Origin: Mesostigma viride
Taxonomy: Eukaryota; Streptophyta; Mesostigmatophyceae; Mesostigmatales; Mesostigmataceae
Assembly (NCBI GenBank): GCA_009746045.1
Contig: RPFO01002282.1
Coordinates: 1 to 51,330 of the forward strand
Length of the DNA: 51,330 nucleotides
Reading direction: 5' to 3'
Shown here: piece after piece, positions 14,055 to 23,624 of the stretch
Position numbering within the stretch: the first letter of the stretch is position 1
How the letters are laid out: every line of letters begins with the position of its first letter
Translations under genes and position numbers: made by a program
The notes under the pieces: model-generated
The model's input: the letters and a program-made list of their open reading frames with translations, nothing else
Told to the model about the DNA's origin: nothing
Database searches by the model: none

Positions 14055-14190
14055 TCCGTACTTGCCAACTGCACTTGCAAACTGACTGACTGACTGCCTC
14101 CGTTACGCACTTGCGTGTGTTTCCGTACTTGCCAACTGAACTTGCAAACTGACTGAATGACTGCCTCCGTTACGACTAACAAGTGAACGA
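14055..14190. repeat. 67-bp tandem duplication
   Basis: TCCGTACTTGCCAACTG occurs at 14055 and again at 14122. Both are followed by CTTGCAAACTGACTGA and CTGCCTCCGTTACG. Confidence 0.85.
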
Positions 14191-15754
14191 CGAGTGAGCT
14201 ACTAAAGTTTTGTTCAGTTCATTGTGTCTATATGTACATAGCCGTTTCTTCAAAACCGTTGCGTGGATACCTTGATTCTGGGTTCGCTGATACTTGTTTC
14301 CCATTTTAAATCTCCCGTCCATAATTGGATACATGTAATGTAGGAGGATACCCACTTGCCCGAAATCCGCGTAACGGGTGATTAGTACTGCTGTAAGCGG
14401 AACCACAGACAAATCTGTCTAACGGGCTAACATTATTGTCCTTCATGTACTGGTTTTTGCACGCAGGACGCCATTCGCAACACCGCCTGACGGAGTCGGA
14501 TGGACCGGACGTGCGTGAGGCTGCTGTTCACAGTCGTGAAGTTGGCAGACATTAATATCAACACGGTCACGAGAATTCGTCCAGAGAATAATTGATGCTT
14601 GTGACGTGCTCGACGGCTGCGATGACCGAGATGATGCGTGTAGTGCACAGCGTCCGAGACGTCGCGACACCCGTGGCTGTCCTGTTGATGCGAACGCACG
14701 GTGACGAGACGGAGCCCATTATATAGGTGGATTACAAGTTAGAACGGCCCTCGCGGTTGCACTGTTTAATCGCGAACGTGGATTTTGCGGAGCCGACGGC
14801 CGTTGGGGATTGGAAATCTGATGATATCGGGGCTGCGCACGACATCGAGGAACTGGGGATCGACGTAGGTCTACAGGCTCACTTGTCCGTCAACATGTAT
14901 GGCCTCGCTTGACTGTCATCATCTTGACATGTACATAACTAGTTCATATACCATGCATTTGACACTGCCTGCACGTGGATTTTCCAGACATACATTGAGG
15001 GTAATTATAACTCGAAAGCACTACGTACGATTGAGACGTCCGGTCGTAGAGCAGATGCACTGGAGCTTTCTGATCTTCCAATTGATGGGTCTGTAATTAT
15101 GTAAGATATTCAGATATCGCGATGACTCGAGCATCGATGCATGGAATGTAATAATGTATTTCATTCAATTATACATCCAATTTAACTCCGCAATTGAGGG
15201 GCACACATGTCCATCAGCCCGAGACAACATTTCCCAAGTAATTTTCGATTAGTGATTTAGTGTGGGCCTCCCCTGTACTAAATTGAACTACATCTGAACT
15301 AAATGTAACTGTGATTGATGCCCCTGTAACGTCTCCCAATGCTCACTAACAGGTCTGGCCACCATTGGTGACCTCCTAGAGCCATTCACAGCTGCATTTC
15401 GTGGATCACCGCACACAAAAAAAATGTTTTACTTAGCCTTATCAACATGGGAATGAGGGCTTTGGTGTGCAAACATGCATGTGTGCTAAAAATTGGACAT
15501 TCTGACACTGCGCGAGAGTCTGGTAATACTTAAGCACTTCAGGTCATGATCGAAGTATAGAATGAACTGATGCAAGCAATCAAGCATTATGCAAGGAATG
15601 GAATGCTGCAATGAATTTTAGCAGTAATACTTGCAACTAGGGAACACACGATAAAGTCACGAATCTGACATGCATTGTGCCGTCATGGCACATGCATGAA
15701 CATGTACACGAACAGAGGATCACGCGGACGCCCACGTGCACGCGCATGGCAAGC
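14191..15754. other. No gene recognised
   Basis: Mostly unique sequence with the fifth palindrome at 14793. ORFs of 60-90 codons on both strands (for example 14433-14699 minus, 14727-14912 plus) have no recognisable domain and no support from splice signals. From about 15100 to 15650 the sequence is AT-rich with no open frame of note. Confidence 0.5.
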
Positions 15755-16205
15755 CCGATGCCCCCCCCCCCCCCACACACACACAAGCCCCAACTCCAAA
15801 CATTGCACCAATGACCCACCCACCCAAACCCAACCCCAGCCCCCTGACCCCCCAACGCCCATGCACACGCCCATGCCCCGCCCCGCCCCGCCCCCGCCCC
15901 CGCCCCGCCCCCGCCCCGCCCCCGCCCCGCCCCCGCCCCGCCCCCGCCCCCGCCCCCGCCCCGCCCCCGCCCCCGCCCCCCCGCCCCGCCCCCGCCCCGC
16001 CGCCCCCCGCCCCGCCCCCGCCCCCGCCCCGCCCCGCCCCCGCCCCCCCCCGCCCCGCCCCCGCCCCCGCCCCGCCCCCGCCCCCGCCCCCGCCCCCGCC
16101 CCCCCGCCCCGCCCCCGCCCCGCCCCCGCCCCCGCCCCGCCCCGCCCGCCCCCGCCCCCGCCCCCGCCCCGCCCCCGCCCATGCCCATGCCCTGCCGCAC
16201 CCCGG
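15755..16205. repeat. Ultra GC-rich (CCCCGCC/CCCCCGCC) low-complexity tract
   Basis: A poly-C/AC run at 15760-15785 leads into about 300 bases made only of C and G (roughly 15885-16178) with interspersed CCCCGCC and CCCCCGCC units. The minus strand is G-rich and would have strong G-quadruplex potential. Pro/Arg/Ala and Gly-rich ORFs here are composition artefacts. Confidence 0.9.
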
Positions 16206-17360
16206 CCCATTCTCACCCACGCCCACGCCCACGCCCACGCCCACGCCCACGCCCAGCCCACGCCCACGCCCACGCCCACGCCCACGCCCACGCCCACGCC
16301 CACGCCCACGCCCACGCCCACGCCCACGCCCACGCCCACGCCCACGCCCACGCCCACGCCCACGCCCACGCCCACCCTAGCCTCACCCCTACTCCAAGCC
16401 ACAATTATACCCAAAGCCACAGCCAGAAGTAGAGCGCAGCTGCAACAATAGCAGACGTAGCTGAGACACACACCTACCCACGCCAACGCCCACGCCCACG
16501 CCCACGCCCACGCCCACGCCCACGCCCACGCCCACGCCCACGCCCACGCCCACGCCCACGCCCACGCCCACGCCCACGCCCACGCCCACGCCCACGCCCA
16601 CGCCCACGCCCACGCCCACGCCCACGCCCACGCCCACGCCCACGCCCACGCCCACGCCCACGCCCACGCCCACGCCCACGCCCACGCCACGCCCACGCCC
16701 ACGCCCACGCCCACGCCCACGCCCACGCCCACGCCACGCCCACGCCCACGCCCACGCCCACGCCCACGCCCACGCCCACGCCCACGCCCACGCCCACGCC
16801 CACGCCCACGCCCACGCCCACGCCCACGCCCACGCCCACGCCCACGCCCACGCCCACGCCCGCCCACGCCCACGCCCACGCCCACGCCCACGCCCACGCC
16901 CACGCCCACGCCCACGCCCACGCCCACGCCCACGCCCACGCCCACGCCCACGCCCACGCCCACGCCCACGCCCACGCCCACGCCCACGCCCACGCCCACG
17001 CCCACGCCCACGCCCACGCCACGCCCACGCCCACGCCCACGCCCACGCCCACGCCCACGCCCACGCCCACGCCCACGCCCACGCCCACGCCCACGCCCAC
17101 GCCACGCCCACGCCCACGCCCACGCCCACGCCCACGCCCACGCCCACGCCCACGCCCACACCCACGCCCACGCCCACGCCCACGCCCACGCCCACGCCCG
17201 CGCCCATGCCCACGCTCACGCCCACGCCCACGCCCACGCCCGCGCCTGCGCCCACCCTAGCCTCACCCCTACTCCAAGCCACAAATGCACCGTAAGCCAC
17301 AGCCAGAAGTACAGCACAGCAGCGACAATTGCAGACTTAGCCCAGACACACACCTACCCA
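16206..17360. repeat. (CCCACG)n minisatellite in two blocks with a repeated spacer
   Basis: Block 1 of CCCACG hexamers runs 16215-16377 and block 2 runs about 16490-17250. Rare 5-base or 4-base units (CCACG, CCCG) interrupt block 2 near 16688, 16733, 16860, 17020 and 17101. Each block is followed by the same spacer of about 110 bp, starting CCTAGCCTCACCCCTACTCC at 16378 and 17254 and ending ACACACACCTACCCACG. The real unit is therefore hexamer array plus spacer, present twice. ORFs encoding Ala-Trp, Gly-Val, Gly-Arg, Pro-Thr or His-Ala alternations are artefacts. Confidence 0.95.
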
Positions 17361-17520
17361 CGTCAATGCCCCTGCCCAGAGACTCGCGGCCTCATCCCAC
17401 CCCCCTGCACGAACAGTTCCCAAACAAAAGAAAAGGCAAACAAAAGGAACAAGAGTAGCAAGCTGCATTGCGAGCACATATGCCAGTTCTGGTGCACATG
17501 CCAGGCCGAAAGCAACTCAT

Positions 17521-17690
17521 GATTGCCCCTGCCCCTGCCCCTGCCCCTACCCCTGCCCCTGCCCCTGCCCCTGCCCTGCCCCTGCCCCTGCCCCTGCCCC
17601 TGCCCCTGCCCCTGCCCCTGCCCCTGCCCCTGCCCCTGCCCCTGCCCCTGCCCCTGCCCCTGCCCCTGCCCCTGCTCCTGCCCCTGCCAT
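17521..17690. repeat. (TGCCCC)n hexamer repeat
   Basis: About 28 copies of TGCCCC with rare variants (TACCCC near 17550, one TGCCC unit near 17575, TGCTCC near 17675). A separate hexamer family from CCCACG, only 270 bases away. Confidence 0.95.
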
Positions 17691-18180
17691 CACCATTCTA
17701 ACCACCACACATTACGAAAAGCAAGAAGAAATTATAATAATAATAAGAAGAAATTATAAGAAGAAGAAATAATAATAATAAACAAGCACAAAGTTGACTG
17801 CACATGCGACTGTACCAGTAGGCACGTAGCAAATTTTAGCTGCAGCTTCAATTTCAACTTCATTGCAATTGCAAGTGTGACTGCATGTGTAATTGCACTA
17901 CCAATGCCTAATGCCCACTGCATGTGCCCAGTGCGAATGCAATTCAAAAGCAACATGCAATCGAAATTACAGCTGAAGCCGGCTATTAACAAAGATATTT
18001 AAAGCAGTTGTTAACTACAGAGACCCAATGAAAATGCAAATGCAATGAAAAAGCAACAGAAGTTGAAGCCACTGCCACTCTACCTGCCGACAGTAACACC
18101 ACCGCCAGCACCCACTCATATCCCAACGACAAGGAAATAGAATTGCCCAAAGCCAGACATACATTGGGACGCATAAGCAA
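17691..18180. other. No gene recognised; AT-rich
   Basis: Starts with AATAATAAGAAG-type trinucleotide repeats (about 17723-17785), then unique sequence with dispersed GCAATTGCAAGTG-like short repeats. No supported gene. Confidence 0.5.
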
Positions 18181-18265
18181 ACGGCAACGCAAGCGCACAT
18201 GCAAATGTATACGCAAAGGCAAAGGCAAAGGCAAACGCAAACGCAAACGCAAACGCAAACGCAAG
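18181..18265. repeat. (GCAAAC)n / (GCAAAG)n hexamer repeat
   Basis: Runs of GCAAAG and GCAAAC hexamers, most regular at 18215-18260. This is the third hexamer family in the 16-18 kb interval. Confidence 0.85.
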
Positions 18266-18889
18266 CTTGTCATGTACCTACGCTTAACTGCAAACGCAAA
18301 CTGTGCACGAAGCAAAAAGATTGGATGGCCAAGATCATGGCAAATACGAGGGCCGAAAACAATCCAACTTCATCTAAATGTCCGAAATCCTCACGACGTT
18401 TCGATGCGCGCTTGAATGTCGAAGGCCTGCGCCGATTATCGATCATAAGTCGAATGTGTAATTGTCGGCTTATGAGAACTGCTTTGCGACAGTATCACGT
18501 CAGGCCGTTCCTGTGCAGCCATTTTCCCTGTGCAGCGGGTGGACAACGTTCACTTTCCGCATTATTCATGGCTATCGAAGTTAATTCTTACCGACCCCGG
18601 CTGCCATGGCCACTGGCCACGCATATCAAGTTCAGGTATTCCCGACCTGTAGCGCAGCAGATTTCTGTTGGAAGGCATCCTAAGCATCGTGATAAAAGAA
18701 ATCCGAACAATAGACATTCATGCTGCATCTAAGGACATTATGGCATTTGTATATACTGCAAGTACATGTATCGACATTGCCGTGATTGCTAACCCCGACT
18801 CACCATGAACAGGAACTTTCCCTCTGCCTCCATGAAATGTACTTCGTGAAATGTACTGTAATACATATGATGTACTACGATGATAATCA
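18266..18889. other. No gene recognised
   Basis: Unique sequence. An ORF at 18199-18732 (plus) is partly low-complexity and has no recognisable domain. At 18828-18853 the motif ATGAAATGTACTTCGTGAAATGTAC foreshadows part of the adjacent inverted repeat, noted here by position only as a related direct copy. Confidence 0.45.
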
Positions 18890-19504
18890 TCCCAGCAAAG
18901 CCATAGTACACCTTCCGTTTCGACCGCCATGTCGGCCACTAGTCCGGATAGCTCAATGTGCACCTGACCTTGACACTAATCGCACAAACAGCCACAATTT
19001 TGCAAGCAAGAAGACATGGCTACCTCGGCATTTCATGAAATGTACTTCGTGAAATGCATTTCGTGAAATGTACTAAGGAACGTGATTGGCCGGCGTTCGC
19101 TCGCCAAATCTCGCAAAATGTACTAAGGCACGTGATTGGTCCCGCAAAATGTACTAAGGAACGTGATTGGCCGGCGAAGATTCTGTTTGCTGCAATTAAA
19201 ATTCCCTACAGAATCTTCGCCGGCCAATCACGTTCCTTAGTACATTTTGCGGGACCAATCACGTGCCTTAGTACATTTTGCGAGATTTGGCGAGCGAACG
19301 CCGGCCAATCACGTTCCTTAGTACATTTCACGAAATGCATTTCACGAAGTACATTTCATGAAATGCCGAGGTAGCCATGTCTTCTTGCTTGCAAAATTGT
19401 GGCTGTTTGTGCGATTAGTGTCAAGGTCAGGTGCACATTGAGCTATCCGGACTAGTGGCCGACATGGCGGTCGAAACGGAAGGTGTGCTATGGCTTTGCT
19501 GGGA
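18890..19504. repeat. Near-perfect 297-bp inverted repeat (foldback), 21-bp loop
   Basis: Left arm 18890-19186 and right arm 19208-19504 are reverse complements with no indels and very few mismatches (one near 18907/19487). They are separated by a 21-base spacer at 19187-19207. The arms contain internal repeats such as ACGTGATTGGCCGGCG and AAATGTACTAAGG. No clear target duplication was found at the ends. It could be a foldback transposon or MITE, or a palindromic duplication of the start of the neighbouring ORF. A transcript would form a 297-bp dsRNA stem. Confidence 0.95.
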
Positions 19505-19937
19505 CATAATCGTGGCTATCTGCTTCCTGGCTTTCGCTATCATGGTGATGGGACACCATGGGAAGCGCAAGTTCGCAGCCATAGTGCTAAGCGGCAGCAC
19601 CCATGCCGGCAGCCTAGTGACCGACGAGACGTTCGACTGTAAGTGCGGCCACGAGTGCATGAAGCCCATTAGAATATCACATCTCCAGGCATTGCGAAGC
19701 GCCTGGTTTTCGCCCGGGCGGAAGCAAGAGGACAGGAAGGCGGCGATAAAGCAGCAGCTGCACCAGGGGGGGTACGACGCCATAACCACGATGTCGTCAT
19801 CTACTCGTCACAAGTTCGTTCATGGCGCTGGTTTTCGGTTCGTTCTCGACGGGGGAGTCAAGGATATGAACATAGGGTTTGTGACCCCTTTTCACTTTCG
19901 CGTTTCACTTTCGAGGCGGCCTTCAGGCACTGCCTGA
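19431..19937 (+). CDS. Unknown protein with Cys-rich motif (possible transposase N-terminus)
   Basis: A 168-codon ORF whose first codons lie inside the right arm of the inverted repeat; the minus strand of the left arm encodes the same N-terminus at 18963. Residues 24-40 are hydrophobic (IIVAICFLAFAIMVMG), a possible membrane segment or a residue of non-coding origin. Around residues 64-105 is a CKCGHEC motif followed by a charged segment with LRSAWF and an Arg/Lys-rich stretch. This layout recalls Cys-containing N-terminal regions of some DNA-transposon proteins, but that is a loose visual likeness. The start is uncertain and an upstream or spliced start is possible. Followed by another open frame at 19945-20088. 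Confidence 0.35.
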   Translation: MHIELSGLVADMAVETEGVLWLCWDIIVAICFLAFAIMVMGHHGKRKFAAIVLSGSTHAGSLVTDETFDCKCGHECMKPIRISHLQALRSAWFSPGRKQEDRKAAIKQQLHQGGYDAITTMSSSTRHKFVHGAGFRFVLDGGVKDMNIGFVTPFHFRVSLSRRPSGTA

Positions 19938-19944
19938 AAATTAG

Positions 19945-20088
19945 CAACCACGTTTGGAACTCTTCGGACCACCTGTGAAACTAATCACATTTGATGATGT
20001 GCTGGCGGGCCTGGGCATCGCATTTGAGCATTACTTCGAGCAGGGCTCAACAAGCTCGATTCGCCAACTCAACCCGAAGAAGCCCTAA
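19945..20088 (+). CDS. Candidate coding exon, unknown
   Basis: A 47-codon open frame begins right after an ATTAG that could serve as a splice acceptor. It has coding-like composition, with TFDDVLAGLG and FEHYFEQGST, and ends at TAA. A donor-like GCG|GTAAGA lies at about 20093. It may be a downstream exon of the 19431 ORF, since it is in the same orientation within 10 bases, but the splice linking them cannot be fixed by eye. Confidence 0.3.
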   Translation, partial: QPRLELFGPPVKLITFDDVLAGLGIAFEHYFEQGSTSSIRQLNPKKP

Positions 20089-20365
20089 GCTGCGGTAAGA
20101 CATATATTTGTGTGGATGGCTCTTGATATCATGCTGAATTTCTAGTCTTCTCTAGGTGGACAGTTCATGTGCAGCCATACAGGTCATCCATGTGTGTTTT
20201 AACCATGTTGCATGTGCCACAGATATTATGAGCAGTATTTACTAAGTGTGCTGGAGTCGTTGTTGCATGCTTGTTGTATTTCACAGTTCACGCCTGCATG
20301 AACGCATCGTTGATACTAATGATTATTCATATTGCATGACTGTTCTATTGGGGACGCCGCGCTTG

Positions 20366-22124
20366 ATGTCACAACGTGGCCGAAAGGGTGCATCCACCGC
20401 TGACGGCCGGTGGGTGAAATCGATGGACGCATTTCCGAAGAAGCCAGCCGCGGGCCACACCCATGGCGCGGGCGGGGGCGCGGGCGGGGGCGGGGGCGGG
20501 GGAGAAGGCGCGGGTGCGGGCGCGGGCGCCACCCAAGACGCGGGCGCGGGCGCGGGCCCGGGCGGGGCGGGGGCGGGGGCGCAGGCGCCGGCGCGGGTGC
20601 GGGCGCGGGCGCCACCCAAGGCGCGCGCGCGGGCGCGGGCGGGGTGGGGGCGCAGGCGCCGGCGCGGGTGCGGGCGCGGGCGCCACCGCCGACTTGGATG
20701 ATGAGCCAGCAACCGAAGCCGAGAGGGAGAGGCACCGCTCTTCGAAGGTGTTCGATCTCGAAGTGTTTTGGGGCCCGGATATGACCGTGTATGTCCGCTG
20801 GCGCCTAGCCGCATCGGAGACGTTGGTAAATGCACCGGTGAACAAGTGGCAGCCCACAGGGCCTAATGGCGAGGCTTGTGACGGGGTCACGCCCATTGGG
20901 TACACCCCGCAGGGAGATCCTGTCTATGGGTGCCTCCTCATAGAGCGTGGCAAGGCCCCCAAAGGAAGTCCTGGTCTAGTGCCGCTTTTTGAATGGGACG
21001 AGGGCGGTGCCAGGAGATGTACCTGCGCTAGCCTTCACAGCCTTTTTCCTGACATCGTCGCCGCTGAGAAGCAGCAGTTGCTGGACGGATGGATTGAGCA
21101 GGTGCCAAAGTCCGTGGAGGATGTGCGTGCCAACAACGAGAATCTGTTCGACATCATGGAGCAAAAGCTCAAAGAGAAGCGTGAACTGCAAGCGAACAAG
21201 GCGGTACCCTTACCGCTGCGATCTGCAGGCGACCAGTCGGTTGCGCGGGCAACACGAGCACTGAGGCTGCCCATAAAACAAGTAATCTCACACGTCGCTT
21301 GCCCTGCCCGCGAGATTCAAGCGCAGATCAACCGCGCATGTGCGCCCGCTGCGCGAGGGAGCACATCAACGGCAACGCCCGCTTTGCGCACACTGATTTC
21401 CGGCAGGCACACCTTCAAGGTGAATGGAAGCCTCATACGACGCAGCGACCTACTCGTTGTTAAGCGGCCAGCCGTCACCTGCGGGCAGGGAATGCCGTGG
21501 GCACCACACATGCTGGTGAAGGTCCTTGATCTGGAAGGCGATCGCACGGAGCGTGACAGCATTGTCGCCTCTCCTTACTACGCACCGTCGTGGACGGGCC
21601 AGTTTTCTAGAGTGACATTAGGTGGCGGCAGCGCAGGGATGACGGTCCCCATTTCTGATGTACACCTGCAGCACTGGACAGTGGGCGGTACGGCAGAGGT
21701 GCACCAGCCTGAGCTGATCAGTACCGGCAAACTGTCAGCTGCCACGGTGGCGGCGTTGAAAGAGCACCCGCAGATTGACTTTGAGCATTACAAGACTGCC
21801 ACCGCCGCCAGGGCAGCAGCAAAGGATGACTGCAATGCCTACTTTGCCGAGCATGGAGCACGTGCGCTTATCGGGATGCGCCTGTGTGCCCTGTTTCCGG
21901 GGATAGCGAGGAAGAGGGAGCGCTTCCATGGCTGGGTCACTAAGGTTCAGGAAAGGGGAGGTCACCTGCTCATCAAGGCGATGTGGGCTGATGGGCAGTA
22001 TGAGGACTATCATGCCCTGGCGGAGGTGACGCAGTTCGTGTGCGGCTGCCCACACCCAGTCGAGGCATTTGGCCGCGCTCGCTTCTTTCCACAGGAGCTA
22101 GGCTGGCACCGTGAACGCAGGTGA
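20366..22124 (+). CDS. Unknown protein: Gly/Ala repeat plus C-terminal Tudor-like segment
   Basis: The most gene-like unit in the left half. The ATG at 20366 opens a basic N-terminus (MSQRGRKG, then FPKKPAAGHTHG) that enters a Gly-Ala repeat at about 20460-20690. The rest, from about 20690 to the TGA at 22124, is open in a different frame and codes some 470 residues of normal composition. The same GAGAGAGAT peptide appears in turn in all three frames across the repeat, so two small indels (slippage, or assembly error in GC-rich DNA) probably separate the true start from the body. The body has a hydrophilic central region and, near its C-terminus, GWVTKVQERGGHLLIKAMW with ADGQYEDYHALAEV, resembling a Tudor/chromo-barrel strand pattern. 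No catalytic motif was seen. It could be a host gene or a transposon accessory protein. Confidence 0.55.
20460..20692. repeat. GCGGGC hexamer-rich coding repeat
   Basis: Imperfect GCGGGC/GGGCGC units, with a longer internal repeat around GGCGCCACCCAAG at about 20525 and 20608 and a related GGCGCCACCGCC at 20679. The in-frame hexamers encode Gly-Ala or Ala-Arg depending on frame. Confidence 0.9.
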
Positions 22125-22347
22125 TGGCACCCACATAGACGATGCCGTCCCTGCTGTGCACAGTGACAGTGAAGGCGGGGAGGAGGAGGAAGAGGGAGAG
22201 AAAGAGGGGGAGAAAGAGGGGGAGGAGGAGGGGGAGGAGGAGAGAGGGGAGGGAGAGGGGAGGGAGAATGGGAGGGGAGGGGGAGGAGGAAGAGGGAGAG
22301 GGAGAGGGAGAGGAGGATGCGGAATGGGAGCCGGGGATGACTGGTAG
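22111..22347 (+). CDS. Glu-rich ORF, possible acidic tail of the upstream gene
   Basis: A 78-codon ORF overlaps the end of the unknown gene by 14 bases in another frame. It reads an acidic Ser/Asp start (VHSDSEGG) into Glu/Gly runs encoded by a purine-only GAGG tract at about 22178-22318, and ends GAGDDW. It might be the true acidic C-terminal tail, reached by an intron or frameshift near 22110, or just low-complexity sequence. Confidence 0.25.
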   Translation: MNAGDGTHIDDAVPAVHSDSEGGEEEEEGEKEGEKEGEEEGEEERGEGEGRENGRGGGGGRGRGRGRGGCGMGAGDDW

Positions 22348-22776
22348 ATGAGACGGTGCCATCTACCGGCGCATGGAATGAAGTGGTAGACAAGTTTACT
22401 CATGGTTGTCGGCAAGTAGAGCATGCACGCCTGGCCTAGTGAATAAATCAATGAGTTGAGTTTGGAGAGGCTGCATTTTGCTTGGATGAAGAATGTGTTA
22501 GCATGGCCAAACTTTTATGGCTTGTAGCCAAATCCTCTTGGGGTATGTGCACAGTGTACTAGCGGTGTTGTGCAATTGCGAGGATTCCTGTCTTGTAGCG
22601 ATGTGGCCTCTCACCCTGCAGCCTGGTAGATGTGTTGGCATGCAGCCACCCATCATTGGTCATCCGATCTGGTGTGATTTGCATTTGCACACCTTGTATT
22701 AAGGCCATGATATGATGATGTCTTGTTATTTTTAATGTGTATATGCGAAAAGAGGCATAATATGCTTGTATATAGT
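22348..22776. other. No gene recognised; probable 3' flank
   Basis: Unique AT-richer sequence downstream of the unknown gene, including GTGAATAAATCAATG at about 22439, which could act as a polyadenylation signal (AATAAA). Confidence 0.4.
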
Positions 22777-23560
22777 GCTAGCAAATGTCACTACCTTTAC
22801 CTATGCCTGACCTTACAAGTTGAGGATGGTCTAATGTAGTGGCAAACAGGTTATTTACAACAATTCACAGTTTTCTGACATAGTTTGAGGCAACTATACT
22901 TACCAAAATGCTTGAAAAAGGCAAAAATTGCACCATTTATGCTAGCAAACGTCACTATTTTGAGATCAAACTGGGCCCAAACTTGGCCCATGGTCTAATC
23001 TAGTGGTGTTTAGGTTGCTTCCAACATTTCATAGCTTTCTGACATAGTTTGATATTGTTTAGTAGCTTACACTGAGCAAAATGCTTGAAAATGGCAAAAA
23101 ATGCACCATTTATGCTAGCAAACGTCACTATTTTGACGTCAGACTGAGCCCAAACTTGGCCCATGGTCTAATCTAGTGGTGTTTAGGTTGCTTCCAATAT
23201 TTCATAGCTTTATGACGTAGTTTGATATTGTTTAGTAGCTTACACTGAGCAAAATGCTTGAAAATGGCAAAAAATGCAGTATTTATGCTAGCAAACGTCA
23301 CTATTTTGAGTTCAGATTGACCCCAAACTTTGTGCATGGTCTATTCTAGTGGTAATGAGGTTGCTTGCAAATATCCATGATGGTTTGACGTGATTTAGTA
23401 CTGTTTCCTATTTATTACTATTTAATTTAACAAAAAATGACAAAAATGTACCTGTATTGCTAGCAAATGTCACCAAGATGACGTCCGATCGATACCAAAC
23501 TTTGTACGAGGTCTATTTTGGTTGCAAACATCATGCATGACAATTTTCAGCATAAAAAGA
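22777..23560. repeat. 173-bp tandem satellite, about 4.5 monomers
   Basis: GCTAGCAAACGTCACT (or AAATGTCAC) recurs at 22777, 22941, 23114, 23287 and 23459, with spacings 164, 173, 173 and 172. Shared landmarks per unit are GCCCATGGTCTA, TAGTGGTGTTTAGGTTGC and AAAATGGCAAAAAATGCA. The two middle monomers are the most alike; the outer ones are diverged. The AT-rich composition and near-nucleosomal period resemble centromeric or heterochromatic satellites. Confidence 0.95.
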
Positions 23561-23624
23561 CAAACTTCGGTACGAAGTACATTTTGCGTGCTGGAGTACA
23601 TTCTTAATGGCTGGTAGGGAGACT

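Larger units (their letters stand above)
13074..14806. repeat. Dispersed palindrome CCAACGGCCGTTGG, five copies
   Basis: Perfect 14-bp copies lie at 13074-13087, 13227-13240 and 13485-13498. A 12-bp core lies at 13741-13752, and a one-base variant (CCGACGGCCGTTGG) at 14793-14806. Four of the five are preceded by a G/C-GAG context, and flanking sequence is partly shared (TTTCTCGGAGCC upstream, GTGTGTGCGTG plus GGCAC downstream near 13270 and 13520). The module is therefore a diverged repeat with a strongly conserved palindrome. The core holds two inverted AACGG sites. Confidence 0.75.

Noticed and set aside
15637-17300. Long ORFs of Gly-Arg, Ala-Trp, Gly-Val, Pro-Thr and similar alternations
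   Set aside because: These are translations of (CCCACG)n and C/G-only low-complexity DNA; all frames are open and none continues into normal protein sequence.
18890-19504. Classical DNA transposon with TIRs spanning 18890-19504
   Set aside because: No target-site duplication was found at the outer ends, and the 21-base centre leaves no room for an element body; foldback or palindromic duplication is kept as the description.
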